This document shows, one piece after another, positions 1-6,422 of a stretch of 9,022 bases of DNA. The translations under genes were made by a program, and so were the position numbers. This DNA comes from an uncultured Corynebacterium sp. (GTDB lineage: Bacteria; Actinomycetota; Actinomycetes; Mycobacteriales; Mycobacteriaceae): assembly GCA_915275065.1 (NCBI GenBank), contig CAJZGD010000101.1, positions 1 through 9,022 on the forward strand, written 5' to 3'. A model generated the notes under the pieces. That model had not been told where the DNA came from. It saw only the letters and a list, made by a program, of their open reading frames with translations, and did not search any database. The number at the start of each line of letters is the position of its first letter. Within the stretch, counting starts at the first letter, position 1.

Positions 1-193
1 GGCGGCGGACCTGGCAGCACCACCAGCCGCAGCGGCAGCACCAACAGCCTCAGCGGCCCAGCCGACCCCGGCGGAGGCTGCGTCGCAAAGCACGGATACG
101 GCACAGGGGTCACGGCCGCGGCGCTCACGCTACGGCAATCAGCATCCCAACCATTACGAAAAATTCGCCAAGCGAGACGATCAACGGTTCTAG
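1..193 (+). CDS. C-terminal tail of an unidentified protein (5' end outside window)
   Basis: A frame open from the left edge (first full codon at position 2) ends at TAG 191-193, giving about 63 residues. The first ~35 are low-complexity Ala/Pro/Thr/Ser, typical of a disordered linker or tail. A basic stretch (RPRRSRYG) follows, then a charged end closing in KFAKRDDQRF. No domain is visible, so I cannot name the protein. It converges on the minus-strand gene ending at 209, leaving only 15 bp between stops and no visible terminator hairpin. Frame 1 is also open here, but it runs on into the opposing gene, so frame 2 is preferred. It could be the disordered tail of an RNA-binding or cell-envelope protein; that is a guess. 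Confidence 0.5.
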   Translation, partial: AADLAAPPAAAAAPTASAAQPTPAEAASQSTDTAQGSRPRRSRYGNQHPNHYEKFAKRDDQRF

Positions 194-208
194 TCAGAGC
201 ACATCCGG

Positions 209-550
209 CTATACCTCGGCGGAGTCCAGCGACCGGTAGGGGAAGCTTTTGTCGAGGTATTCCAGCTCGTCCCAATCGAGCCGCACATGCCAGTCCGTCT
301 GGTCGCACAGGGTGGTGAACAGGTCGTAGAGGCCGTGAATGCTGGGGTCGTCAAGCGAGTGGATTTGGTAGCCGGCCACCGTGTTATCCACCGTCGGCAC
401 GATATAGAGCCGTTGGTCGTCGGCGAACGGCAGCCAGTCGGCCTGGCCGTTGGTTTGCTTGGCCACCCCCAGGATGCCGGCGATGGTTTCGGTCGCCACC
501 GAGGCTCTAGCCGGCCCGGAAATCACCTCAATGAAAGGTCGCACGCTCAT
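209..550 (-). CDS. Hypothetical protein, 113 aa, second gene of a two-gene unit
   Basis: I do not recognise this protein. It is a small, soluble-looking acidic protein with no signal peptide or membrane segment. The N-terminal half is hydrophobic/beta-like (FIEVISGPARASVATETIAGILGV). The C-terminal half is Asp/Trp/Tyr-rich, with a WHVRLDWDELEYLDKSFPY stretch near the end. The start is ATG 548-550, which overlaps the TGA of the upstream gene in an ATGA arrangement (547-550). The frame is open to a TTG at 565, but ATGA coupling makes 550 the natural start. The overlap implies translational coupling and a functional link with the 147-aa protein upstream. Stop is TAG at 209-211. Coding status is supported by coupling and codon pattern; function is unknown. 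Confidence 0.65.
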   Translation of the reverse strand: MSVRPFIEVISGPARASVATETIAGILGVAKQTNGQADWLPFADDQRLYIVPTVDNTVAGYQIHSLDDPSIHGLYDLFTTLCDQTDWHVRLDWDELEYLDKSFPYRSLDSAEV

Positions 551-990
551 GATTCCGCCTCCCAAAACAGGGTCGCATCGTTATTAAACACGATGATGAG
601 GTCGATGTTCATGCCATAGTCCTGCACGGCCTGACGCATGCCCGCCTCTATGTCTTTCTCGCCCACCAGGTTACGGCCGTCGGCACCCCGGGCATCGAAG
701 ATCATCATGCGGGATTGCAGCACCGCCCATGCGGCCCGCTTGACTATGGATTCTTTCGAATGGACGGTCTTAATCACCGCGGTTCGATCGTCTACAACAA
801 TGTCGGGGAGAGTGCTGGGCGCGGGCGCATCCAGGTCGTCGATCCTACCGATCCGTTGCACAGATTTAGCGACATTGCTATTGAGCCAATTGATGATTCG
901 CTGCTCGGATTCGTACACCAAGCGTTCGCGACTGTTCTGCGGCAACTGCTTAATTGCAGTAAACTTGCTGGTATCACTGTTGTCATACAT
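547..990 (-). CDS. Hypothetical protein, 147 aa, first gene of a two-gene unit
   Basis: No family is recognised. The frame is open to a GTG at 1026, but that start sits inside the perfect inverted repeat at 1021-1058 and has no ribosome site. ATG 988-990 is preferred: a TAGGCT hexamer (1004-999) ends 8 nt before it, fitting a leaderless promoter. The product has an N-terminal helical region (residues ~10-45: RERLVYESEQRIINWLNSNV), a short Pro-rich link (DAPAPSTLPD), and alternating hydrophobic strands and helices ending in DLIIVFNNDATLFWE. This suggests a small alpha/beta soluble protein. PD and VIK elements near the middle loosely recall PD-(D/E)XK nucleases, but the acidic residue two before the Lys is missing, so I do not claim that. 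It overlaps the next gene by 4 nt. Confidence 0.6.
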   Translation of the reverse strand: MYDNSDTSKFTAIKQLPQNSRERLVYESEQRIINWLNSNVAKSVQRIGRIDDLDAPAPSTLPDIVVDDRTAVIKTVHSKESIVKRAAWAVLQSRMMIFDARGADGRNLVGEKDIEAGMRQAVQDYGMNIDLIIVFNNDATLFWEAES

Positions 991-998
991 CCCCACAT

Positions 999-1004
999 AG
1001 CCTA
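999..1004 (-). promoter_or_regulatory. Candidate -10 box for the 147-aa gene (leaderless start)
   Basis: Minus strand TAGGCT fits the actinobacterial TAnnnT -10 pattern. It ends 8 nt before ATG 990, placing the likely transcription start at or next to the start codon. No -35 resembling TTGACA is seen; that region falls in the arm of the inverted repeat at 1021-1058. The same hexamer has nearly the same spacing to the ATG of the first methyltransferase (6423). Confidence 0.35.
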
Positions 1005-1020
1005 GCAGGATTTCCCCCAC

Positions 1021-1058
1021 CGGCACCCGGAAGTCTAAGAAAATAATTCCGGGTGCCG
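1021..1058. repeat. Perfect 12-bp inverted repeat (terminator or operator) after cobD
   Basis: CGGCACCCGGAA (1021-1032) and TTCCGGGTGCCG (1047-1058) pair perfectly around a 14-nt A/T-rich loop. The element lies 22 bp beyond the cobD stop. As RNA from the minus strand it would form a strong hairpin, but there is no U-run after it, so it would be a U-less terminator as often seen in actinobacteria. It also covers the expected -35 region of the downstream unknown operon, so a DNA operator is an alternative. The sequence alone does not decide between them. Confidence 0.6.
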
Positions 1059-1080
1059 CCCGCAGACGCTTGTCGACGGC

Positions 1081-2058
1081 CTACCGGCACCGTACCCGAC
1101 GGCGGAGCGTGCCCACCCCCACCGCGGCGATTCCGGCGGCCACCCCGGCAATCAATTGGACGCAACGAGAAAGCCGAATGGCTTCCCTGATCGTCGCCAC
1201 CGTGGGCACCCCTGAAGTCTCAAAAGCTTCGGAACCTGCCACAACGGGGATAGCGGCGGCCCCCAGCAGGGGACGCTCCTCTACGCCGTGCGCGTAGGTT
1301 GTGGTGCCGCCTAACACCACCCCCAGGGCACCGGCGGCGGTCGCCTCCACCGGGCCGGCATTGGGGCTGGGATGCTTAGGTGCATCGTCTCGCCAGGCGA
1401 TCACTGCCCGCTGCGCCTGCGGCAGCCCCCCACGGGCCGCGGCATAGGCCACATGCACCCCGGCGGTGAAGCGGGCTGGCAGGTAGGCCAGCACGTCATC
1501 AAAGGTGGCGGCCGCCCACCCAAAATTCTCGTACCGTGGGGACCGGTAGCCCACCATGGCGTCCAAGGTATTGACCAGGCGGTGCAACACCACCCCCGAC
1601 GCGCCGCAGGTGGCCCAGAGAATGGGCGCAGTGGCGGCATCCGAGGTGTTTTCCGCCAGGGATTCCACGGTGGCACGGATGATGCCTTGTTCGTCTAAAT
1701 ATTGGGGGTCGCGGGAGCATAACCAGGGAACAAGTTCGCGGGCTTGGTCAATGTTTCCGGCATCCAGGGCCTGGGCCATGCGTTCACCAATGTGTTCGAG
1801 GGTAGTGCCACCGAGGGCAGAGAATAATGCCAGGGTCATCGTGGCGGCTGGGTAGCGTTTCTCCAGCCAATGGGTGGCCACGACCGGCGGCACGACTGCC
1901 GCGGTGAGGTAGAGTGCGCCGGCCAGCTTGGAATCCTTATAGAACACTTTTTCTAGTTTGGTGGCGGCGCGACCGAAGATGGCAACAGGGTGGATGGTGG
2001 TGGGTGGGTCGCCGAGAATGCGGTCGGCGGCCATGCCGAGGAAGATTCCCAAGGTCAT
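1081..2058 (-). CDS. cobD: Adenosylcobinamide-phosphate synthase, CobD/CbiB family
   Basis: This integral membrane enzyme attaches the aminopropanol (phosphate) arm to adenosylcobyric acid, giving adenosylcobinamide (phosphate) late in cobalamin synthesis. The 325-aa product matches the usual family length. Hallmarks in order are DRILGDPP at residues 12-19 followed by HPV (23-25); ESLAENTSD (132-140); NTLDAMVGYRSPRYENFGW (163-181) with DDVLAYLPAR (187-196); and HPSPNAG (229-235) with AGALGVVLGG after it. Hydrophobic segments at about 46-62, 72-84 and 300-316 fit a membrane protein. ATG 2058 is chosen because AGAAGG lies 8 nt upstream and the GDPP motif then sits at the normal place. Longer reading frames run into the tRNA gene and are artefacts. 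It starts 47 bp after tRNA-Val with no terminator seen, so read-through from the tRNA promoter is likely. No other cob gene is in the window. Confidence 0.93.
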   Translation of the reverse strand: MTLGIFLGMAADRILGDPPTTIHPVAIFGRAATKLEKVFYKDSKLAGALYLTAAVVPPVVATHWLEKRYPAATMTLALFSALGGTTLEHIGERMAQALDAGNIDQARELVPWLCSRDPQYLDEQGIIRATVESLAENTSDAATAPILWATCGASGVVLHRLVNTLDAMVGYRSPRYENFGWAAATFDDVLAYLPARFTAGVHVAYAAARGGLPQAQRAVIAWRDDAPKHPSPNAGPVEATAAGALGVVLGGTTTYAHGVEERPLLGAAAIPVVAGSEAFETSGVPTVATIREAIRLSRCVQLIAGVAAGIAAVGVGTLRRRVRCR

Positions 2059-2105
2059 GGCCGCCGCCTTCTTTGTGATGTTGGCGTGATTCGCCTCATA
2101 CATAT

Positions 2106-2181
2106 TGGTGCGCCCTGACGGGCTCGAACCGCCGACCTGCTGGGTGTAAACCAGCTGCTCTTCCAGCTGAGCTAAAGGCGC
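2106..2181 (-). tRNA. tRNA-Val (anticodon UAC), CCA encoded
   Basis: The minus strand folds into a full 76-nt cloverleaf. The acceptor stem is GCGCCTT with AGGGCGC (one G-T pair), the D arm is GCTC/GAGC, and the anticodon stem is GCTGG/CCAGC around loop TTTACAC, giving anticodon TAC (reads GUA/GUN valine). The T arm is GGCGG/CCGTC around TTCGAGC, followed by discriminator A and a genomically encoded CCA at 2106-2108. It sits immediately upstream of cobD on the same strand. In the cobD frame it translates into a spurious protein stretch (LAQLEEQLVYTQQVGG) that misleads gene callers. Confidence 0.97.
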
Positions 2182-2188
2182 GCACAAC

Positions 2189-2216
2189 ACGGTAAAGCGT
2201 CGGTGATAAATGTTAA
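2189..2216 (-). promoter_or_regulatory. Candidate promoter for tRNA-Val (and cobD)
   Basis: On the minus strand a TTAACA (2216-2211) is separated by 16 bp from TACCGT (2194-2189). These resemble a -35 and a TAnnnT -10. Transcription would begin around 2182, at or just before the mature tRNA 5' end at 2181. This is inferred from motif and position only. Confidence 0.35.
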
Positions 2217-2252
2217 CAGCAAACCGCGAGTGTGCACAAAAACACTGGTTGG

Positions 2253-2693
2253 TTATTGTTTATTGCCGCGGCGGACGAGGCAGCTTCCTTGCCAATCGCC
2301 GAATCGTTCGGCTTTGGTTTGGACCATGCCAGCAAGTTGCGCGGATTCAGCAATGTCTCCGGGGGCTAGGGCATTGGACCTGCCGTTACCGGGGGTGAGT
2401 AGCCAAACTCGACCGGTGTCGGCGAGCGGCCGGACGGCGTCGACAAGCCCGTCTACCAGGTCGCCGTCATCGCTGCGCCACCACAGCAGCACAATGTCGC
2501 AGATTTCGTAGCTGTCTTCGTCGAGCAATTCGGAGCCAATAGCATCTTCGATTGCTTCGCTGAGCGTGGAATCGCAGTCCTCATCCCAGCCTACCTCTTG
2601 CACTATCAATCCAGGGGAGACGCCTAAACGGGCGGCGATTCCATCGGTTGTGGTGAGAGTGGTGTCTTTCCCTTCGGGTTTTTGAACGTTCAT
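2253..2693 (-). CDS. DUF3052-family conserved actinobacterial protein
   Basis: The product is 146 aa, cytoplasmic and strongly acidic, with no catalytic motif. Features are a short disordered N-terminus, a helical section with ARLGVSPGLIVQEVGWDEDCD (residues ~21-41), an acidic helix AIEDAIGSELLDED (47-60), a core strand ICDIVLLWWRSDDGDLVDGL (64-83), and VWLLTPGNGRSNALAPGDIAESAQLAGM (96-123). This pattern, particularly GLIVQEVGWDED, LLWWRSDDGDLVD and LLTPGxGR, matches my recollection of DUF3052, a function-unknown family often found divergent from aceE. ATG 2693 is chosen; a TTG at 2711 would add six residues, but it overlaps the proposed -10 box. There is no Shine-Dalgarno at the ATG, so the mRNA may be leaderless. 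The 71 bp to the tRNA 5' end downstream contain only a 5-bp stem (2229-2246), not a convincing terminator. Confidence 0.82.
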   Translation of the reverse strand: MNVQKPEGKDTTLTTTDGIAARLGVSPGLIVQEVGWDEDCDSTLSEAIEDAIGSELLDEDSYEICDIVLLWWRSDDGDLVDGLVDAVRPLADTGRVWLLTPGNGRSNALAPGDIAESAQLAGMVQTKAERFGDWQGSCLVRRGNKQ

Positions 2694-2702
2694 CAAAGCA
2701 TG

Positions 2703-2708
2703 ATGATA
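2703..2708 (-). promoter_or_regulatory. Candidate -10 box for the DUF3052 gene
   Basis: Minus-strand TATCAT ends 9 nt before ATG 2693. That places the transcription start within about 3 nt of the start codon and explains why no ribosome-binding site is visible. No clear -35 is seen. Confidence 0.35.
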
Positions 2709-2789
2709 CAAGTAATATTTGCGGGATTACACCCTATCCGGGAAATTTTTTGGTTTTTCACCGGTTTTTCGGGAATCCGTGGAGGTTTC

Positions 2790-2843
2790 ATGAGGGTTTT
2801 TGGCCTGGTGTTTGGAGATTCACTACCTAAAATTACCCCCTGA
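2790..2843 (+). CDS. Possible 17-codon upstream ORF in the aceE leader
   Basis: GGAGG (2781-2785) lies 4 nt before an ATG that opens a 17-codon frame, MRVFGLVFGDSLPKITP, ending in TGA at 2841-2843. It is 131 bp upstream of the aceE start. The ribosome site is as good as that of aceE itself, which is why I list it. There is no run of a single amino acid as in attenuator leaders, and no transcription start is known. If the aceE mRNA begins downstream of 2843 the ORF would not be on it. It may be chance or a real small peptide. Confidence 0.25.
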   Translation: MRVFGLVFGDSLPKITP

Positions 2844-2880
2844 TGTGTCAACTACACGTAAAGTAGGGGTATTGCCAGCG

Positions 2881-2921
2881 TTTGCGCATTTTTACGCTTC
2901 TCGACGGTGTGACCATGCGCA
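2881..2921. promoter_or_regulatory. Candidate regulator-binding region upstream of aceE
   Basis: The palindrome TGCGCA occurs twice, at 2883-2888 and 2916-2921, 33 bp apart and so on roughly the same helix face. Extended by one base each they form a 7-bp inverted repeat (TGCGCAT/ATGCGCA). The left copy overlaps TTTGC (2881-2885), the core of the RamB motif known from corynebacteria. RamB is reported to activate aceE in C. glutamicum, but the flanks here match the RamB consensus poorly. A TAAAGT at 2859-2864 is a possible -10, with no recognisable -35. The rest of the 2712-2974 gap holds only the possible uORF and T-rich sequence. Confidence 0.25.
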
Positions 2922-2974
2922 GTTGTTGTGGCTCAATCGTTTTTGTGACTGACTCTCTCACATGGAGGTGTGGA

Positions 2975-5710
2975 ATGGCTGACCCGAAACCCGGGAAGCA
3001 CCCAGATGACACTAATTTCGCGTTAATTCGTGATGGTGTCGCGTCATACTTAAATGACTCGGACCCAGAGGAGACCTCGGAGTGGCTGGATTCACTGGAT
3101 GGGCTATTACGGGAGGCCAGTCCAGATCGGGCCCGATATTTGATGCTGCGAATGCTGGAACGGGCATCGGCCAAACGGGTGCCGCTACCAGCAATGACGT
3201 CTACAGATTACGTCAATACGATCCCCACCTCGATGGAGCCGGAATTCCCAGGCGATGAAGAGATCGAGAAGCGCTACCGCCGGTGGATTCGGTGGAATGC
3301 TGCGGTGATGGTGCACCGGGCTCAGCGCCCCGGCATTGGTGTTGGTGGCCACATTTCCACCTATGCGGGCGCCGCCCCGCTGTACGAGGTGGGCTTTAAC
3401 TATTTCTTCCGTGGTAAGGATCATCCTGGTGGGGGCGACCAGGTGTTTTTCCAGGGCCACGCCTCCCCCGGCATGTATGCGCGGGCGTTTTTGGAGGGCC
3501 GACTTTCGGAAGACGATCTTGACGGGTTCCGGCAGGAAGTATCCCGCAAGCAGGGCGGATTGCCGTCGTATCCGCACCCGCATGGCATGAAGACGTTCTG
3601 GGAATTCCCCACCGTGTCCATGGGCTTGGGCCCGATGAATGCCATCTACCAGGCAAGGTTCAACCGGTATTTGCTCAACCGGGGCATTAAGGACACGTCG
3701 GATCAGCACGTGTGGGCGTTCCTGGGTGACGGCGAAATGGATGAGCCGGAGTCCCGGGGCCTGATCCAAATGGCTGCGCTGAATAACCTGGATAACTTGA
3801 CGTTTGTTATTAACTGTAACCTGCAGCGGCTGGACGGCCCGGTGCGTGGTAACACGAAGATTCTTCAGGAGTTGGAGTCCTTCTTCCGGGGTGCTGGCTG
3901 GTCGGTAATTAAGGTCGTGTGGGGCCGCGAATGGGATCAACTGTTCGAAGCCGATAAGGAAGGGGCGTTGGTAGATCTGATGAACACCACCGCCGACGGC
4001 GACTTCCAAACGATGAAGGCCAACGATGGCGCCTATGTGCGTGAGCATTTCTTCAACAAGGATCCCCGGACCGCCAAACTGGTGGAGGATTGGACCGATA
4101 CGGAGATTTGGAAGCTGCCGCGTGGTGGGCACGACTACCGCAAGATCTATGCGGCATACAAGCGGGCCCTCGAAACCAAGGACCGGCCGACGGTGATTTT
4201 GGCGCACACCATTAAGGGCTACGGCTTGGGCAGCAACTTTGAGGGGCGGAATGCCACCCACCAGATGAAGAAGCTGACGCTGGAGGATTTGAAGAAGCTG
4301 CGCGATAAGCAGGGGGTTCCCATCACGGATGAGGAGCTGGAGAAGGATCCATACCTGCCGCCGTATTATCACCCAGGTCAGGACAGCCCGGAGATTCAGT
4401 ATCTTCAGGCCCGCCGGAAAGAGTTGGGTGGGTATTTGCCGGAGCGTCGGGTGAACTATACACCGTTGCAGGTGCCGCCGTTGGAGAAGCTGCGGGGTCT
4501 GCGGAAGGGCTCGGGCAAGCAGCAGGTGGCCACCACGATGGCAGTGGTGCGGGCGTTTAAGGAGCTGCTGCGGGTTCCCGAGTTAGGGAAGCGGATTGTG
4601 CCGATTGTGCCGGATGAGGCTCGGACGTTTGGTATGGATTCGTGGTTCCCATCATTGGGTATTTATAACCCACATGGCCAAAATTATGTGCCGGTGGACC
4701 ACGATTTGATGCTGTCGTACACGGAAAAGGTGGATGGCCAGATTCTTCACGAGGGCATCAGCGAGGCTGGTTCCACGGCGTCGTTCATTGCTGCGGGTAC
4801 GGCGTATGCGACGCATGGCGAACCCATGATCCCGCTGTATATCTTCTATTCGATGTTCGGGTTCCAGCGCACGGGTGATGATTTCTGGGCTGCGGGTGAC
4901 CAGATGGCCCGCGGGTTTATCCTGGGTGCCACGGCCGGCCGGACCACGCTCACGGGCGAAGGCTTGCAGCACATGGATGGGCATTCGCCGCTGTTGGCTG
5001 CCACGAACCCGGCGGTGGTGTCGTATGACCCGGCGTTTGCGTATGAGATTGCGCACCTGTTGCTAGAGGGTATTGATCGCATGTACGGCCCAGGCCGGGG
5101 CGAGGATGTGATGTATTACCTGACGGTCTACAACGAGCCGGTTTCCCAGCCTGCAGAGCCAGCTGACCTGGATGTTGAGGGCCTGCATAAGGGTATTTAC
5201 CTGTATGAGAAGGCCACCGGTGGCGACCATGAGGTGTCGGTGTTGGCCTCGGGTATTGGCATGCAGCAGGCATTGCGCGCCAAGGAGATCCTGCGGGATG
5301 AGTACAACATTGGCACGAATATTTTCTCGGTGACGTCGTGGGTTGAGTTGGCTCGTGAGGGTCACGAAAAGTCACGGCAGAATCTGCGCCACCCGGAGAA
5401 TCCGCCGGAGGAGGCATTCGCCACGAAGCAGCTGCGGAAGGCCTCCGGCCCGTATATTGCGGTGAGCGACTTCGCCAGCGATTTGCAGGAACAGATTCGT
5501 CGGTTTGTGCCTGGTGACTACACCACACTGGGTGCGGACGGTTTCGGGTTCTCGGATACGCGTTCTGCGGCACGCCGGTTCTTCAATATCGACGCGGAGT
5601 CGATTGTTGTGGCCGCGCTTAATGCTTTGGCTCTGGAAGGCAAGATTGATCGTTCGGTGGCTGCTGAGGCCGCTCGGCGGTTTGATTTGACCGACCCAAC
5701 CAAGGCTTAA
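2975..5710 (+). CDS. aceE: Pyruvate dehydrogenase E1 component, homodimeric type
   Basis: AceE uses thiamine diphosphate (TPP) to decarboxylate pyruvate and acetylate the lipoyl group of the E2 subunit, feeding acetyl-CoA to the TCA cycle; in corynebacteria it joins a mixed pyruvate/2-oxoglutarate dehydrogenase complex. The 911-aa product is about the family length (C. glutamicum roughly 920). The TPP/Mg site is clear: GDGEMDEPES from residue 251 through INCN (N280 and N282). An active-site loop NATHQMKKL places His429 where E. coli has His407. HTIKGYG and the C-terminal GADGFGFSDTR are also typical. ATG 2975 is chosen because GGAGG (2964-2968) is 6 nt upstream. The frame is open from 2882, but the extra 31 residues are Cys-rich, unlike the family, and lie in the leader. 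The gene stands alone: divergent DUF3052 gene upstream, hairpin downstream. No truncation or frameshift is seen. Confidence 0.97.
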   Translation: MADPKPGKHPDDTNFALIRDGVASYLNDSDPEETSEWLDSLDGLLREASPDRARYLMLRMLERASAKRVPLPAMTSTDYVNTIPTSMEPEFPGDEEIEKRYRRWIRWNAAVMVHRAQRPGIGVGGHISTYAGAAPLYEVGFNYFFRGKDHPGGGDQVFFQGHASPGMYARAFLEGRLSEDDLDGFRQEVSRKQGGLPSYPHPHGMKTFWEFPTVSMGLGPMNAIYQARFNRYLLNRGIKDTSDQHVWAFLGDGEMDEPESRGLIQMAALNNLDNLTFVINCNLQRLDGPVRGNTKILQELESFFRGAGWSVIKVVWGREWDQLFEADKEGALVDLMNTTADGDFQTMKANDGAYVREHFFNKDPRTAKLVEDWTDTEIWKLPRGGHDYRKIYAAYKRALETKDRPTVILAHTIKGYGLGSNFEGRNATHQMKKLTLEDLKKLRDKQGVPITDEELEKDPYLPPYYHPGQDSPEIQYLQARRKELGGYLPERRVNYTPLQVPPLEKLRGLRKGSGKQQVATTMAVVRAFKELLRVPELGKRIVPIVPDEARTFGMDSWFPSLGIYNPHGQNYVPVDHDLMLSYTEKVDGQILHEGISEAGSTASFIAAGTAYATHGEPMIPLYIFYSMFGFQRTGDDFWAAGDQMARGFILGATAGRTTLTGEGLQHMDGHSPLLAATNPAVVSYDPAFAYEIAHLLLEGIDRMYGPGRGEDVMYYLTVYNEPVSQPAEPADLDVEGLHKGIYLYEKATGGDHEVSVLASGIGMQQALRAKEILRDEYNIGTNIFSVTSWVELAREGHEKSRQNLRHPENPPEEAFATKQLRKASGPYIAVSDFASDLQEQIRRFVPGDYTTLGADGFGFSDTRSAARRFFNIDAESIVVAALNALALEGKIDRSVAAEAARRFDLTDPTKA

Positions 5711-5722
5711 TAGGTTTTCCCT

Positions 5723-5766
5723 ACCCCGTCGTCGTTAAGTTATTTGCTACTTTTCGACGACGGGGT
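5723..5766 (+). terminator. Hairpin terminator after aceE
   Basis: ACCCCGTCGTCG (5723-5734) pairs perfectly with CGACGACGGGGT (5755-5766), a 12-bp GC-rich stem around a 20-nt loop, 13 bp after the aceE stop. The tail is only TTAACC, so there is no strong U-run. The stem strength and position still make termination the most likely role. Confidence 0.75.
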
Positions 5767-5784
5767 TAACCATTGCCCCAACGC

Positions 5785-5813
5785 TTTCAGACGCCCAGGT
5801 TTCGGCGTATTCT
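5785..5813 (+). promoter_or_regulatory. Candidate promoter for the membrane-protein gene
   Basis: TATTCT (5808-5813) is a good TAnnnT -10. TTTCAG (5785-5790), 17 bp upstream, is a weak -35. Transcription would start near 5820, leaving a leader of about 26 nt that contains the ribosome site. It lies after the aceE terminator, so the next gene is probably transcribed separately. Confidence 0.4.
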
Positions 5814-5845
5814 GTGTGGCTGGTTCTTAAGACAGAAGGGGCATA

Positions 5846-6349
5846 ATGACAATATCCCATATCCTTTTTTCCATCGCCGGCGTGTTGCTACTTATCTTGT
5901 TCGGCTACCACTTCATCTGGGGCAATGCGGCCTATGCTGCGCTACGTCCGGAAAGAGGCAGCGAGGACGACGAGAGTGATAAGAAATTCACTGCATGGCT
6001 CAATGGCCGGGCGGTATTCCAAATGGGCAGCATAGATCTATTGCTGCCTGCGGCGTTGTTGATTCTCATGGGCTTCAAGTTCATGGAGGTCAATGTGGCT
6101 CTCCTCAGCGCGCTGTTCTTTTGGTACCTGGGCTATGCCCTGTTCTGGCTGTTGTCGATCTTGTTTTCCAAAGGCCGCAAGAAAATGGATTACGCCAAGC
6201 AGGGACAGTGGATTCTATTCCTGGTGGTGGCCGTTTTGGTCAGTGTGGGGGCCACAAAATTTGATGCCGCCACACCGAACCCGGCGGGGAACACGGCAAT
6301 GTCAACCATGACAACCAGCCAAAACGTCCCCACGGTCCCCCAGCAATAA
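5846..6349 (+). CDS. Uncharacterised four-helix membrane protein, 167 aa
   Basis: I do not recognise the family. Four hydrophobic segments are visible at about residues 5-25, 62-80, 84-107 and 121-137. A charged loop at 33-57 (RPERGSEDDESDKK) and a basic loop at 108-120 (SKGRKKMDYAK) are expected to be cytoplasmic, which puts both termini outside the cell. The last 30 residues are Thr/Ser/Pro/Gln-rich and probably disordered. There is no cleavable signal peptide with an Ala-X-Ala site. ATG 5846 follows AGAAGGGG (5834-5841) with 4-nt spacing. It lies between the aceE terminator and the methyltransferase genes on the same strand; the 73-bp gap after it has no hairpin, so some read-through into the methyltransferases is possible. 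Function is unknown. Confidence 0.8.
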   Translation: MTISHILFSIAGVLLLILFGYHFIWGNAAYAALRPERGSEDDESDKKFTAWLNGRAVFQMGSIDLLLPAALLILMGFKFMEVNVALLSALFFWYLGYALFWLLSILFSKGRKKMDYAKQGQWILFLVVAVLVSVGATKFDAATPNPAGNTAMSTMTTSQNVPTVPQQ

Positions 6350-6404
6350 GAAAATATTTATGGATAGCGTTTAGGAACCCACACACTGTCCATCGGCGCC
6401 AACT

Positions 6405-6415
6405 TAGGCTAGGCT
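6405..6415 (+). promoter_or_regulatory. Candidate leaderless promoter of the first methyltransferase
   Basis: Two overlapping TAGGCT hexamers (6405-6410 and 6410-6415) form TAGGCTAGGCT. The second ends 7 nt before ATG 6423, which fits a -10 box driving a leaderless mRNA. There is no Shine-Dalgarno sequence before this ATG. TGTCCA at 6387-6392 is a weak -35 with 17-bp spacing. The gap from 6350 contains nothing else I can identify. Confidence 0.4.
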
Positions 6416-6422
6416 TGCCAGT

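Noticed and set aside
547..990. PD-(D/E)XK nuclease fold for the 147-aa protein
   Set aside because: PD and VIK elements occur in a plausible order, but the acidic residue of the E-X-K motif is a Val, and nothing else supports a nuclease.
2229..2246. AGTGT...ACACT stem as terminator of the DUF3052 gene
   Set aside because: Only 5 bp and AT-containing, with no U-run; too weak to call.
2944..2962. TGTGA...TCACA resembling a GlxR/CRP site just upstream of aceE
   Set aside because: The half-sites are 9 nt apart, not the 6 nt required, and the site overlaps the region next to the ribosome-binding site.
2882..2974. N-terminal extension of AceE by 31 residues
   Set aside because: The extension has no ribosome site and is Cys-rich and unlike the family; MADPKPG from 2975 has GGAGG at the right distance and matches known AceE N-termini.
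3185..4372. A 395-codon open frame on the minus strand inside aceE, and several others of 60-200 codons there
   Set aside because: They lie fully antisense to a clearly conserved aceE; their translations are His/Pro/Arg-rich with no domain. They are shadows of the biased codon use of aceE.
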